Assembly (NCBI GenBank): GCA_963728285.1
Contig: CAVSJR010000005.1
Location: 372,001 to 436,000, forward strand
Direction: 5' to 3'
Source: CAVSJR01 sp963728285
GTDB lineage: Bacteria; Actinomycetota; UBA4738; HRBIN12
DNA length: 64,000 bases
The position numbers were made by a program, and so were the translations under genes. Of the stretch, positions 16,821 through 25,218 are shown piece after piece (within the stretch, counting starts at the first letter, position 1; every line of letters begins with the position of its first letter). Under the pieces are notes generated by a model, which was given only the letters and a program-made list of their open reading frames with translations, was not told the DNA's origin and searched no databases.

Positions 16821-17657
16821 GTGAGCAACGGCGAAGGCTTGAACGAGGAAGTCAAGAGTACGTGGGATCAGCTGGCCGCCTTCTGGGACGAGCGGATGGA
16901 GGCCGGAGCAACCTGGCAGCGCACGCTGATCCAACCGGCGGTTGAGCGGCTCCTGCATCTCGAGCCAGGAGAGCGGATCCTCGAGTTCGCCTGTGGGAAC
17001 GGGGAGTTCGCTCGCCGGATGTCTGAGCTCGGGGGGCACGTGATCGCAACGGACTTCAGCGAGCGCATGCTTGAACGAGCCCGTTCCCACGGCGGCGACG
17101 TGGATTATCGGATGGCTGATGCGACCGACGAGGGGGAGCTCCTCACGCTCGGGGAGCGCGCATCGTTCGACGGCGTCGTGTCCAACATGGCGATCATGGA
17201 TATGCAATCCATCGAGCCGATGGTCGCGGCGGCCTCTCGTCTCCTGAAGCCGGCCGGTCGCTTCGTCTTCTCGACCCTCCACCCCGCATTCAACTCGGGC
17301 GACGTCCGGCCAGCGGTGGAGCTCGACCTAGAGGGTGGTGTCACCGAGGTGTATTCGGTCCGGGTGTCGTCGTACGGTCGATCGTTCACCAGTAAGGGCG
17401 TCGCTCTGCCTGATCAGCCCGTCGAACAGTGGTACTTCCATAGGCCGCTGTGGATGATCCTGGAACCGTTCTTCGCGCACGGATTCACGCTGGACGGACT
17501 CGAGGAACCGCTCGTGACTCCAACCGATCGGGAGAAGCCAGGAACGCCTGACTACGTGTTCACTCAGATCCCGGGTGTGTTGGTATGTCGGATGCTCCCG
17601 AGATCTTCCCAAGCGGTCCGGCCCTCTACGTCGTTCGACGACGCGCACCCCTTCTGA
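16821..17657 (+). CDS. Class I SAM-dependent methyltransferase
   Basis: This protein has about 278 residues with motif I ILEFACGNGEFARRMSELG, acidic loop VIATDFSERMLERAR and motif II region FDGVVSNMAIMDMQSIEP, then LKPAGRFVFSTLHPAF. A C-terminal region WYFHRPLWMILEPFFAHGF is typical of the Methyltransf_11/25 small-molecule group. I use GTG 16821, because the longer open frame upstream runs through the tRNA-Leu fragment. It ends three bases before the tRNA-Leu gene, convergent with it. Base composition is less GC-rich than flanking genes, consistent with transfer. Confidence 0.85.
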   Translation: MSNGEGLNEEVKSTWDQLAAFWDERMEAGATWQRTLIQPAVERLLHLEPGERILEFACGNGEFARRMSELGGHVIATDFSERMLERARSHGGDVDYRMADATDEGELLTLGERASFDGVVSNMAIMDMQSIEPMVAAASRLLKPAGRFVFSTLHPAFNSGDVRPAVELDLEGGVTEVYSVRVSSYGRSFTSKGVALPDQPVEQWYFHRPLWMILEPFFAHGFTLDGLEEPLVTPTDREKPGTPDYVFTQIPGVLVCRMLPRSSQAVRPSTSFDDAHPF

Positions 17658-17659
17658 CC

Positions 17660-17747
17660 TGGTGCGAGAGGGGGGATTCGAACCCCCAAGAGGTTGCCCT
17701 CACCGGATCCTAAGTCCGGCGCGTCTGCCAGGTTCCGCCACTCTCGC
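17660..17747 (-). tRNA. tRNA-Leu (anticodon UAG)
   Basis: The reverse strand reads GCGAGAGTGGCGGAACCTGG from 17747, with an acceptor stem GCGAGAG/CTCTCGC, a long variable arm typical of class II tRNAs, anticodon TAG in the loop CTTAGGA, T loop TTCGAAT and an encoded CCA (17660-17662). Two partial copies of its 3' part lie at 14593 and 16702, showing that it has served as an integration site. Confidence 0.95.
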
Positions 17748-18020
17748 GCTAACAGGCAGATGGTAGAGGAAGCCAGACGCACCTGGCGGTCCGAGACGCC
17801 ACCTGACGCGGGAGAGGAAGGAGAGGGGAATACTCTCCCAGGACGGAGGGGACTACCGGCATCACGTGCGGGTTGCGGGGTCGAGATGGGCGGCCCGACG
17901 TGAGGAGTAGGTTGCAGCACGAAGCGGGGAAGCAGCGGACGAATTGGTCCACCTCGCTTCAGTGACAACAGGTGTACGGTCGAACGAATAGTCCGGTCGG
18001 CCGATGGGAGAGGGGAGCTG
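17748..18020. other. Intergenic region, nothing recognised
   Basis: These are about 270 bases between tRNA-Leu and the His-rich gene. The stretch is more AT-rich than average. It must contain the promoters for the leftward tRNA-Leu and probably the rightward small gene. I see no convincing ORF, repeat or terminator. Confidence 0.4.
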
Positions 18021-18257
18021 ATGGCGAAGGCGCGGGGTCATGAGCACGAGTCCATCAAGCACGGTCACAAGCACTTTCACGTCACTCACTACCTGCATCA
18101 AGGCGAGAACTGGGGGCACCTTCTCTCCACTCACAGCCACGCCCACAACCACGCAGGCGTCGAGCACGTGCATATCCCGCACCGGGACGTTGAAAAGGAG
18201 CATCGCAGGGAAGCGCATGTCCACGACCATGCCCGCCCAGCCGAATCGCCAGGCTAG
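18021..18257 (+). CDS. Small histidine-rich protein, probable metal binder
   Basis: This protein has 78 residues, of which 20 are His. They are spaced as HxH and xHxH runs (KHGHKHFHVTHYLH, STHSHAHNHAG, HVHIPH and HVHDHA). It has no signal peptide or membrane span and no cysteine. The ATG at 18021 follows GGGGAG. Nickel, cobalt or zinc storage or delivery is a reasonable inference from composition, but there is no adjacent transporter or metalloenzyme gene. Similar short His-rich proteins occur in actinobacteria, to my knowledge without assigned function. Confidence 0.7.
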   Translation: MAKARGHEHESIKHGHKHFHVTHYLHQGENWGHLLSTHSHAHNHAGVEHVHIPHRDVEKEHRREAHVHDHARPAESPG

Positions 18258-18391
18258 ATCGGCGCTTGGTGCTCCTCCCGCCCGTTTGCCTTCCAGAGAC
18301 ACAGAACAGAAGAGGCTGCGTAGTGTGGGCGTCGTCGCCCTGCAGATCTGGCCGACACGCGACGGCGGTGCCCTGCTTGTAACGTCAAACC

Positions 18392-18667
18392 ATGTTCCCC
18401 GTTTGCAGCTTCTGCGGCAGTCGTCCAGTCATCGCGTGGTTCGAGGGACCGGACTTTACGCGGTCGTTTGACTCCCCGGACAAGGTACGGGCCGATGAGG
18501 CGTGGTTAGCGTGTTCCCCCTGTCTGAGGCTCGTCGACGTAGGCGACCGTGACGGCATCGCTCGGCGCGGCATGAGGCGGGTTCGAGGCGGCCGTGTCGA
18601 CGAACGCTCCTTCGCGTCCGCCCGAGCCGCGCATGCTCAGTTCTGGGCGGCGCGGCCGCGAGCGTAG
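18392..18667 (+). CDS. Small CxxC zinc-ribbon-like protein
   Basis: This 91-residue protein has two CxxC knuckles, FPVCSFCGSRP at residues 2-12 and AWLACSPCLRLVD near 37-49, followed by GDRDGIARRGMRR. The four cysteines would bind one zinc ion. The C-terminus is Ala/Arg-rich. The pattern matches short actinobacterial proteins of unknown role. The start ATG at 18392 is the first in frame. Confidence 0.65.
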   Translation: MFPVCSFCGSRPVIAWFEGPDFTRSFDSPDKVRADEAWLACSPCLRLVDVGDRDGIARRGMRRVRGGRVDERSFASARAAHAQFWAARPRA

Positions 18668-18733
18668 GGGTTGTCCTGCGGACGTGCGACGAGCGCGAGT
18701 CTCGCTGGGAGAAGCGCCGCCGCTCGCTGCTAC

Positions 18734-19507
18734 TCAGCCGAGTCGGGCACAGATCGCCCGAGGGTCACCGTCCTCGTCGGTCATGACGTCGACTCCCTGG
18801 AATCCGACGTCATGAAGCAGCCGTCCTGTCGGGTCGGCTTGGTCACCGCCCAGCTCCAGCAGTACCCAGCCACCGGGCCTCAGCCAACGCGCGCTTCGTC
18901 GCACGACATCTGCGAGAACGTCCATTCCGTCGGATCCCCCATCAAGCGCCAGCCGTGGCTCGAAGGCCTGGACGTCGCGGGGGAGCAAGCGGAGTGATTC
19001 CGTCGGCACGTACGGCACGACGGCCGTCAGCACGTCGACGCGGTGCTCGAACTCTCGGGGGAGCGGATCATCCAGATGGCCCTCGAAGACATCGACGCCG
19101 TTCCGCCGGGCGCATTGGATCGCAATCACATCGAGTTCGGTTGCCAGTACCCGCGCCGTCGGCACGGCCGCGGCCAGCACGGCCGCGATTGCACCCACGC
19201 CCGTGCAGAGGTCCGCGGCCACGCCCGCCGGAGGAAGAAGCGTTGCCGCTCGTCGCGCCAACGGCTCGGTCTGCCCTCGCGGCACGTAGACGCCCGGTGC
19301 GACGAACAACTTGAGGTCGCAGAACGTGACCGAGCCCGTCAGCCAAGCGAGTGGCTCGCCGTTTGTGCGACGAGAGACCAGATCGTCGAGCACGTCCGGA
19401 TTTCCGGCTGCAGCCCGCATGAGCTCATCGGCCTCCTGGCGAGCGGCGATGCATCCCGCGTCAGTGAGCAACTGCGTCACCGAAGCACGATCCAACGGCA
19501 CGGCCAT
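18734..19507 (-). CDS. PrmC/HemK-related methyltransferase, target unknown
   Basis: This 257-residue protein has the N-terminal helical domain of PrmC (READEL-like ARQEADELMRAAAG, then RRTNGEPLAWLTGSVTFCDL), AdoMet motif AADLCTGVGAIAAVLA and the PrmC tail signature EPRLALDGGSDGMDVLADV. It resembles the PrmC-related family that modifies an unknown glutamine-like substrate, in which the catalytic NPPY is replaced by NVPYVPT. Here even the Asn is lost: AVVPYVPTESL. Activity on release factors is therefore doubtful. It stands alone, downstream of rodZ on the same strand. Confidence 0.85.
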   Translation of the reverse strand: MAVPLDRASVTQLLTDAGCIAARQEADELMRAAAGNPDVLDDLVSRRTNGEPLAWLTGSVTFCDLKLFVAPGVYVPRGQTEPLARRAATLLPPAGVAADLCTGVGAIAAVLAAAVPTARVLATELDVIAIQCARRNGVDVFEGHLDDPLPREFEHRVDVLTAVVPYVPTESLRLLPRDVQAFEPRLALDGGSDGMDVLADVVRRSARWLRPGGWVLLELGGDQADPTGRLLHDVGFQGVDVMTDEDGDPRAICARLG

Positions 19508-19642
19508 CGCTCAGTATCTCTCCAAGGCTGGGCTCCCGGGGCTGATGAACGAGCTCGGCGGGATGACGGCGTGGGCCGCGCGGGATATCCGACGACTCCC
19601 GGCTAGGGGCGCAGGCGGGTGAGGCCCTCCGGCGAGACGGGC

Positions 19643-20575
19643 TCAGGCTGAGGGCTGCACCTCGACGATCTTGCCGTCTCGCAGGGCGAAGGAGAAATCC
19701 TGCGGGCTCCCGCCGCCCGTGTGGACCAGCTCCCCGTCGACGAGGAGGCGCACGCCGGGGACGTTGCCGAGCCGTAGGTCCAGCCGGCGGTCGGCGTGCA
19801 GCACCTCGGTCGCGCCCGCCTCGAGGATCCCGGAGAAGACCTCGTCCCCATCGGCGAGCGCTCGTATCCAGGTGCGCTCCAGGACGCGCACCTGAAGGCG
19901 AACATTGCGGGCTTCGTCCGCGGCGTTCGCGGCTTCCCCGCCCTGCGAGGCTCCGCCGCCCTGGTTCGCCGACCCTTCGCCTCCCGCTTGCGTCGAGCCC
20001 GACTCGGGAACGGGCATCATCGGCGTGTCTCGAGACGCCGAGCGCGAGATCCAAAACGCCGCGAGCAGGATCAACACGAGCGCGGAGATGGCGGCGAGCA
20101 GTCGGAAGGATGAGCCGGATCCGGTCGGGATCATCAGCCTCGGAACCTCGGTCAGCTGGGCCTCGTCCACGATCCCGTGATGCTCGACGTATCGGTCGAC
20201 CATCTCGTCGCCGTCCAGCCCGAGGTACTGCGAGTACTCACGGACGAAGAACCGGGCGTAGGCGGGCGCCGGAAAGGCGGAGACGGGTTCGTCGTTCTCG
20301 AGCGCCGCGAGGTACGAGGAGGTGATGCACGTCTCGCCGGCCGCCTCGGCGAGCGAGACGCCGCGCGACTCTCGCGCGTGACGGAGGATGCGCGCGACAT
20401 CGTCGCCCGGCTGATCCGGTTCCGTCGCCCACGGATCGTCCTCGGCGCCGACGGGATCGGGGAGGTGGACGACCTCGGCGTCGCCACCGGCCTGGGGCAG
20501 CTCGAAGACGTCGGCGTCGTTGGTCTCGGTCGCCGAGGGGGTCGTCGAACGCCTCTTCTTTGCTGTCTCGGCCAT
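19643..20575 (-). CDS. rodZ: RodZ-like HTH membrane protein with DUF4115 domain
   Basis: This 310-residue protein has an acidic N-terminal extension and then an HTH_25 domain (ILRHARESRGVSLAEAAGET through ARFFVREYSQYLGL, about 62-130). One membrane helix (LLAAISALVLILLAAFWIS, about 160-180), a Gly/Ala/Ser-rich linker and a periplasmic beta domain (about 220-310, DUF4115-like) follow. RodZ couples MreB to the cell-wall elongation machinery in rods. Here no mre genes are nearby, so a morphogenetic role is only inferred. The ATG at 20575 is the first plausible start. Confidence 0.88.
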   Translation of the reverse strand: MAETAKKRRSTTPSATETNDADVFELPQAGGDAEVVHLPDPVGAEDDPWATEPDQPGDDVARILRHARESRGVSLAEAAGETCITSSYLAALENDEPVSAFPAPAYARFFVREYSQYLGLDGDEMVDRYVEHHGIVDEAQLTEVPRLMIPTGSGSSFRLLAAISALVLILLAAFWISRSASRDTPMMPVPESGSTQAGGEGSANQGGGASQGGEAANAADEARNVRLQVRVLERTWIRALADGDEVFSGILEAGATEVLHADRRLDLRLGNVPGVRLLVDGELVHTGGGSPQDFSFALRDGKIVEVQPSA

Positions 20576-20701
20576 TGGGGGCGCGGGGGTTGTCGGGAAG
20601 GAACGCCCGCCCCAGTCAGTAAACTCATTCGGCGGCGAAGCCGCAAGCCAGCAGTTCGGAGGGCGTGCGGCGGCCGCCGTTCGATGCCGGCCGCGCGACC
20701 G

Positions 20702-22522
20702 CTACCAGGAGCCGCCGCCGCCTCCTCCGCCACCCCCACCGGAGAACCCGCCGCCGCCGAAGCCGCTGGAGCCGGACGACGCGGGCTGTGACGCGATCGA
20801 GCCGGCGGTCGAGACGGTGAAGCCGTCGATGGCGTGACCGAACCCCGCGTAGGTGAACGGGTGGCTCGAGACGTACCACCCCGACGTGTCCGGCTGGATG
20901 CCGAGCTGTTCGAAGGCTCTCGCCCACTTCTCCGTCAGGCCGAAGACGATGGCGTAGGGGAGGAACCTGGAGAAGATCATGTTGACCTCGGCGAACCGAG
21001 ACAGCTCCTTCTCCGACGTGTCGATCACCACGCGAAAGCCCTGAACGCGACGGAACGCCGCCGTCCCCTTCGCGGTCCGTCGGGGCGTCCATCGAGCTCC
21101 GATGACGAGCAGCACGGCCCCCAGGAGCAACGGAAGCGCCGCGAGCGCGAGGGTGGTCCACGCGATCGCCGCGGCCACGACCCCGACCGCCACGATGAGC
21201 GCCCCGAACGAGAGCAGTCCCCAGCGTTGGCGAACCTTGTCCGGGCGAGCGGCGAACCAGCCCCGTTGGACCACGTCGTCGTAGAGCAGGTTCTCGACGC
21301 GACGGAGTCGCTCGACGAAGGTCGTTCGAAGCTCCGACAGCAGCACGACATCGCCGTCTCGGAACAGCCCGTCCATGAGCGCCCGCTCGTAGGGGAGGAG
21401 TTCCTTCGGCTCCTCCTTCTTCGAGAGGCGCCAATCGGGTTTTCCGAAGAGTCCCTCCTTGGGGATCTCCTCGATCGTGAGGTACCGGCGAACCGCGAGG
21501 TCGACGATGGTCGCGGAGACGTCGAGCGGATTGGCCCGCTCGTCGATCAGCGTTCCGATCTGTCCGGGGCGCAGGTCCTCGGGGGGCGCGAACTCCACCA
21601 GCGGCCGATCCCGCTCGAGCAGCGGAACGGTCTGCTCGGGATCGCCCGGAGCGCCGTGCAGGACGTCGGCGGCGGAGCCGGAGAAGCGGCGGTCCCTGCC
21701 GACTCGCCAGAGCAGCCAGCCGAAGCCGACCAGCACGATGAGGAGGATCACGCCCCCGCCGGCGATCGTCGGCCCCGTGACCGAGAACGCCCGCGCGAGG
21801 CTCCAACGTTCCACGAGCACCGGCCGCGGCGGGGGCACGACGCCCTTGGGGATCGCCACCACGACGGTGAGCCCCGAGTGCGGGAACAGCTGGGAGGCCT
21901 CGAACGTCGCGGTGTCGCCCCGCGCACGCTCGCGCCCGCACGAGGCGTTGGACCCGTAGGCCCCGGTGAAGCACGCGGCCCGCAGGATCTCGCCCGGGGC
22001 CTGAACGCGGACGGTCGCCTGGTCGATCGGCACGTCCCACTCGGTCCCGATGGCATTCCAATAGAGCTCGTCGTGCTCCGGGAAGGCATTCAAGGCCCCA
22101 CGCACTCGGTAGCCGATCTCATAGGTATGCCTGCCGGTGATCTCCCGGTCGGGATCGCCGATCCGGATCCTCTTCAGCCCACCGCTCAGATCCTCGACCT
22201 GGTAGTCGGCGGGCGTCCCCTCGGACGCGCGGACGGTGAGGTCCTCGATCGGGTAGATGCGGTCGCGCGTGTCGTCATAGCGCAGGCGCACGGGGATATC
22301 TCGGAGGATCCCGTGCCTCGGCGTGGCCCCGAAGTCGTAGTCGATCGTCTCCCGGACGAGGATCGTCCCGTCCCGCTCGATCCGGATGTCGACGTCGTAG
22401 CGCTGAATGCGCTCCCCGCCCGACTGCGCGAGCGCCGCCTGGGGGAGGACGAGGGCCCCGGCGATCAGGAGAACCGAGGCAGCGGCGACGGCGAGGCTGC
22501 GGGTTCTGCGTCCGTTCCTCAG
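20702..22522 (-). CDS. DUF2207 secreted/membrane protein, apparent CTG start
   Basis: The repaired extent is about 606 residues. It has a signal peptide (RSLAVAASVLLIAGALVLPQ, then AALAQ), the DUF2207 extracellular domain (YDVDIRIERDGTILVRETID, then GILRDIPVRLRY), a membrane span (GGGVILLIVLVGFGWLLWRV) and a cytoplasmic region. Two more spans near 450 and a Gly-rich tail with long G runs before GSW complete it. The only ATG/GTG/TTG starts would cut off the signal peptide and the domain start. The codon at 22520-22522 is CTG, spaced seven bases from GGAGG, and overlaps the stop of the upstream gene as CTGA. Function unknown. Confidence 0.82.
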   Translation of the reverse strand: MRNGRRTRSLAVAAASVLLIAGALVLPQAALAQSGGERIQRYDVDIRIERDGTILVRETIDYDFGATPRHGILRDIPVRLRYDDTRDRIYPIEDLTVRASEGTPADYQVEDLSGGLKRIRIGDPDREITGRHTYEIGYRVRGALNAFPEHDELYWNAIGTEWDVPIDQATVRVQAPGEILRAACFTGAYGSNASCGRERARGDTATFEASQLFPHSGLTVVVAIPKGVVPPPRPVLVERWSLARAFSVTGPTIAGGGVILLIVLVGFGWLLWRVGRDRRFSGSAADVLHGAPGDPEQTVPLLERDRPLVEFAPPEDLRPGQIGTLIDERANPLDVSATIVDLAVRRYLTIEEIPKEGLFGKPDWRLSKKEEPKELLPYERALMDGLFRDGDVVLLSELRTTFVERLRRVENLLYDDVVQRGWFAARPDKVRQRWGLLSFGALIVAVGVVAAAIAWTTLALAALPLLLGAVLLVIGARWTPRRTAKGTAAFRRVQGFRVVIDTSEKELSRFAEVNMIFSRFLPYAIVFGLTEKWARAFEQLGIQPDTSGWYVSSHPFTYAGFGHAIDGFTVSTAGSIASQPASSGSSGFGGGGFSGGGGGGGGGGSW

Positions 22523-23161
22523 GGGAGTGCCTCCGCGCGCCGCTGCATGTTCCTGGCGATGAACAGGATGTCGGATGGGTCGATCTCACCGTGGCCCTCG
22601 ACCGACTGATACAGGTTCCGTTCCCGCCACCCGTAGAGGAGCGTCGGGCGTCCGAAGTCATCGATCCCCGCCACGGCGAACGACCCGTCTCCGAATTCCC
22701 CCGAGGGGAGCATGCGGTCGGAGGTCACCTGCGTCGTGGCTTCCCGCCGAAGGAAGGCGAGGGCATCCCTGGCCCCCTGGTCGTTGCCGCAGAGGAGGGC
22801 CGAGCTCGTGACGATCTCCTGCCGCTTCGGGGGCGGCTCCTCGGGGTTCCCGAGCACGAGATAGTCGAGCAGGTCCGGCGTCGCGAGGATCGCCTCGTAC
22901 GCGCCACGGCAGCCCGCGCGTTCGAGCGCCGACGACGCCGGCATCGTCGTCTCGGAACAGCTCGAGATCGCCCGGGCCGGAGAGCCTAGGCGAGTAGACG
23001 AGGCTTGGAGGGGCCTCGTTGGGCTTGGCGACGAGCTCCTCGAGGTCGGGAGGCTCGAAATTGCGAGCGTGGGTGCAGCCCGGGGTCCACAGCACCACCG
23101 TCGCGGCGAGCACCGCCGCCGCCCTCCGGTGCGGACGCGTCGTCACGAGCATCGGGACCAT
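22519..23161 (-). CDS. Putative lipoprotein (frameshifted), unknown function
   Basis: The N-terminus has a lipobox signal peptide (RRAAAVLAATVVLWTPGCTH) followed by PPDLEELVAKPNEAPPSLVY. The frame is lost near 22935-22950 and resumes as PASSALERAGCRGAYEAILA, running to 22519. The C-terminal half contains VTSDRMLPSGEFGDGSFAVA and RNLYQSVEGHGEIDPSDILF. The repaired length is about 213 residues. It overlaps the downstream DUF2207 gene by four bases, so the two form an operon. The start may be 23161 or, better spaced from GGAG, 23152. I do not recognise the family. Confidence 0.65.
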
Positions 23162-23297
23162 TCTCCACGGACCGGAGGGCAGCCGGGGGGAGCTTGCGTG
23201 GACTCGGCGGCCGCGAAGGCGCCTCTCCCGAGGCGCGACATCCCGCCGACGGGTGGCCTGCGTCCCTCCGCCTCAGGGCGCCGCGAGGCGCCCCAGG

Positions 23298-24698
23298 TCA
23301 GCGCCCGAGCGAACGGGCGAAGGCGTCGGCGACGGTGAGGTCCGAGGCGTCGAGACGGGCCCCGTCCGCGAGCCGGCCCTTCGAGAGCGCGTACAGCAGG
23401 CCGCCGGTCGATCCGGGATCGCTCTGCGCGAGCGCCCACGCCTCCGCGGCCTCCTCGGGGGAGACGGAGACGTCGGAGGTCTCCGCCATCTCGGTGGAGT
23501 ATGCCGTCCGGGAGAGATTCTGCATGCCAGGCTGGTTCGGATCGCGGTTCGGCAGCAGGAGGAACGCGTTGGTGACCGACCGCTGGCCGCCGTCGGAGGG
23601 GCGGTTCACCACGTTGCCCTTGACCCACATCGTGGCCGAGCCACCGCCGTCCAGGTTCACGGCCCGAACCGCACCCTCGTCCTTCATGAATCGGGCGAGC
23701 CCTTCGAGCGTCATGCCGACCGAGTAGTCGGAGCGGCGCCCGTCCACGACGGCCATGAGGATCGTGCCGTTGGCGGTCGTGCCCAGGGCCGTCCGGGGTT
23801 GCCGGTTGCAGATGTAGCCGCAGTTGTGGGGGGCGACGATATTGCCGTTGCGGATGAGCTCGGGCTGGCCGCCCATCCAGTCCATGATCCCCGGCCATCC
23901 GAACGTCCACGTGAGCCGGATGCCGTCGCCTGCATTCAGTTGGCGGATCTTGTCCGCCTGGGTGCCGTCGGCATCGGCCGAGATCACGATGCCGTCCTGC
24001 AGCCCCATGGCGTCGGCGCCGCAGTCCACCTTGTCGACGATGTAGTCACGCCCGACCTTTCCGTCCTGCGCCCAGCCGATCGGTCCGTCCTTCAGGAACC
24101 GGGCCGAGCACGCGCCGCCGGGCGGCTTCTCCAGGTCGCCGGCGACACCCGAGTATCCGTTGATCTCTCCTCCGCGGGGATCGCCCGAGTTCCATTCGTC
24201 GATCTCGAGATCCCTGGTCGTGCCCTTCACGTGCGCCGAGATGTTGATCGCCGGGTGCCCGGCGACCGTTCGGGTCTCGTCGTCGGAGACTCCGAAACCG
24301 TCGCCGGCCGAGCGCACGCCCGTCTGCACGATCTCGCCGTCCTGGGCAAAGGCGTGCCGCGGCCGTCCGCCCGAGAAGGAGTAGTCGCCGTTGACGGCCG
24401 CGATGGCGTTGTGAGACCTGGCGATGTCGCTCGTGGGCGCGTACCCGCCCAGGGTGGCCCTCGGCAGACCGACGTCGACCGTGCTGTCCTTGGCGGGGTC
24501 GATCCGCAGGACGTAGGCGGCGATGGGCCCGCTCTTGGTGATGCGGACGAGCTTCACCCCGGGCGCGATGCGATTGGACGACCGCCGCGCGGCGATCTGC
24601 GCGACCGCCGAATCGGACGGGGGAGCGACCACGACGGCGATGAGGATCGCGATGGCTGCGAGGAGGATGGGGAGGCGAAAGCGAGGGCTCGATGTCAT
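23298..24698 (-). CDS. Secreted phosphodiester glycosidase family (NAGPA-like) protein
   Basis: This 466-residue protein has a signal peptide at about 1-34 (LPILLAAIAILIAVVVAPP). The NAGPA domain is at about 40-390: AYVLRIDPAKDSTVDVGLPR, HNAIAAVNGDYSFSGGRPRH and the signature VDGRRSDYSVGMTLEGLARF, then NLDGGGSATMWVKG. These proteins remove N-acetylglucosamine from phosphodiesters in eukaryotes; bacterial members act on cell-wall or exopolysaccharide phosphodiesters. The C-terminal 70 residues are extra and probably helical. I took the ATG at 24698, where the signal peptide begins. Confidence 0.9.
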   Translation of the reverse strand: MTSSPRFRLPILLAAIAILIAVVVAPPSDSAVAQIAARRSSNRIAPGVKLVRITKSGPIAAYVLRIDPAKDSTVDVGLPRATLGGYAPTSDIARSHNAIAAVNGDYSFSGGRPRHAFAQDGEIVQTGVRSAGDGFGVSDDETRTVAGHPAINISAHVKGTTRDLEIDEWNSGDPRGGEINGYSGVAGDLEKPPGGACSARFLKDGPIGWAQDGKVGRDYIVDKVDCGADAMGLQDGIVISADADGTQADKIRQLNAGDGIRLTWTFGWPGIMDWMGGQPELIRNGNIVAPHNCGYICNRQPRTALGTTANGTILMAVVDGRRSDYSVGMTLEGLARFMKDEGAVRAVNLDGGGSATMWVKGNVVNRPSDGGQRSVTNAFLLLPNRDPNQPGMQNLSRTAYSTEMAETSDVSVSPEEAAEAWALAQSDPGSTGGLLYALSKGRLADGARLDASDLTVADAFARSLGR

Positions 24699-24804
24699 GT
24701 CCCCCACTATCCGGGCAGGCAGCCGGCAGGTCATTAGGTCGATGGTCCATCGCGCGGGTCCAGATGGGTCCAACCTTTGACCCCGGGGTAGTAGGCTCGG
24801 CGCC

Positions 24805-25218
24805 GTGAATCGGAGTGCGCCGCAGCGAGACCTCGTACTCATCATCGCGCGGGATCTGGCATCAAAGCTGGCGACGCCCGCGTTCCTGGTGGACGACCTC
24901 GGCAACGTCGTCTTCTACAACGAGGCCGCCGAGGGGCTCCTGGGCCGCCCGTTCGTGGAGTCCCGCGGGATGCCGCCGGAGGAGTGGTCATCGGTGTTCC
25001 GGCCCGTCGACGCCGCCGGCTCCTCGATCCCGCTGCCCGAGCTTCCGCTCGGGTCGGTCATGGAGACGGGCCTCCCGGCGCACGCGGAGTTCTGGATCCG
25101 AGGCGAGGCCGACGGCGTCGACCGGCGCATCGAGGTGACGGCCCTGCCGCTGTTCTCCTCCGCCGAGGAGTTCGTCGGCGGGCTCGCGGTGTTCTGGGAG
25201 ATCCCCGGGGAGGGCTGA
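24805..25218 (+). CDS. Single PAS-domain protein
   Basis: This 137-residue protein is almost entirely one PAS domain: TPAFLVDDLGNVVFYNEAAE, GLLGRPFVESRGMPPEEW and IEVTALPLFSSAEEFVGGLA, then VFWEIPG. It has no output domain. Its TGA stop is immediately followed by the GTG start of the MBL-fold gene, so the two are translationally coupled and probably interact. The sensed signal is unknown. An alternative reading as a truncated sensor kinase is unlikely, since the stop is clean and the next gene is intact. Confidence 0.85.
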   Translation: MNRSAPQRDLVLIIARDLASKLATPAFLVDDLGNVVFYNEAAEGLLGRPFVESRGMPPEEWSSVFRPVDAAGSSIPLPELPLGSVMETGLPAHAEFWIRGEADGVDRRIEVTALPLFSSAEEFVGGLAVFWEIPGEG

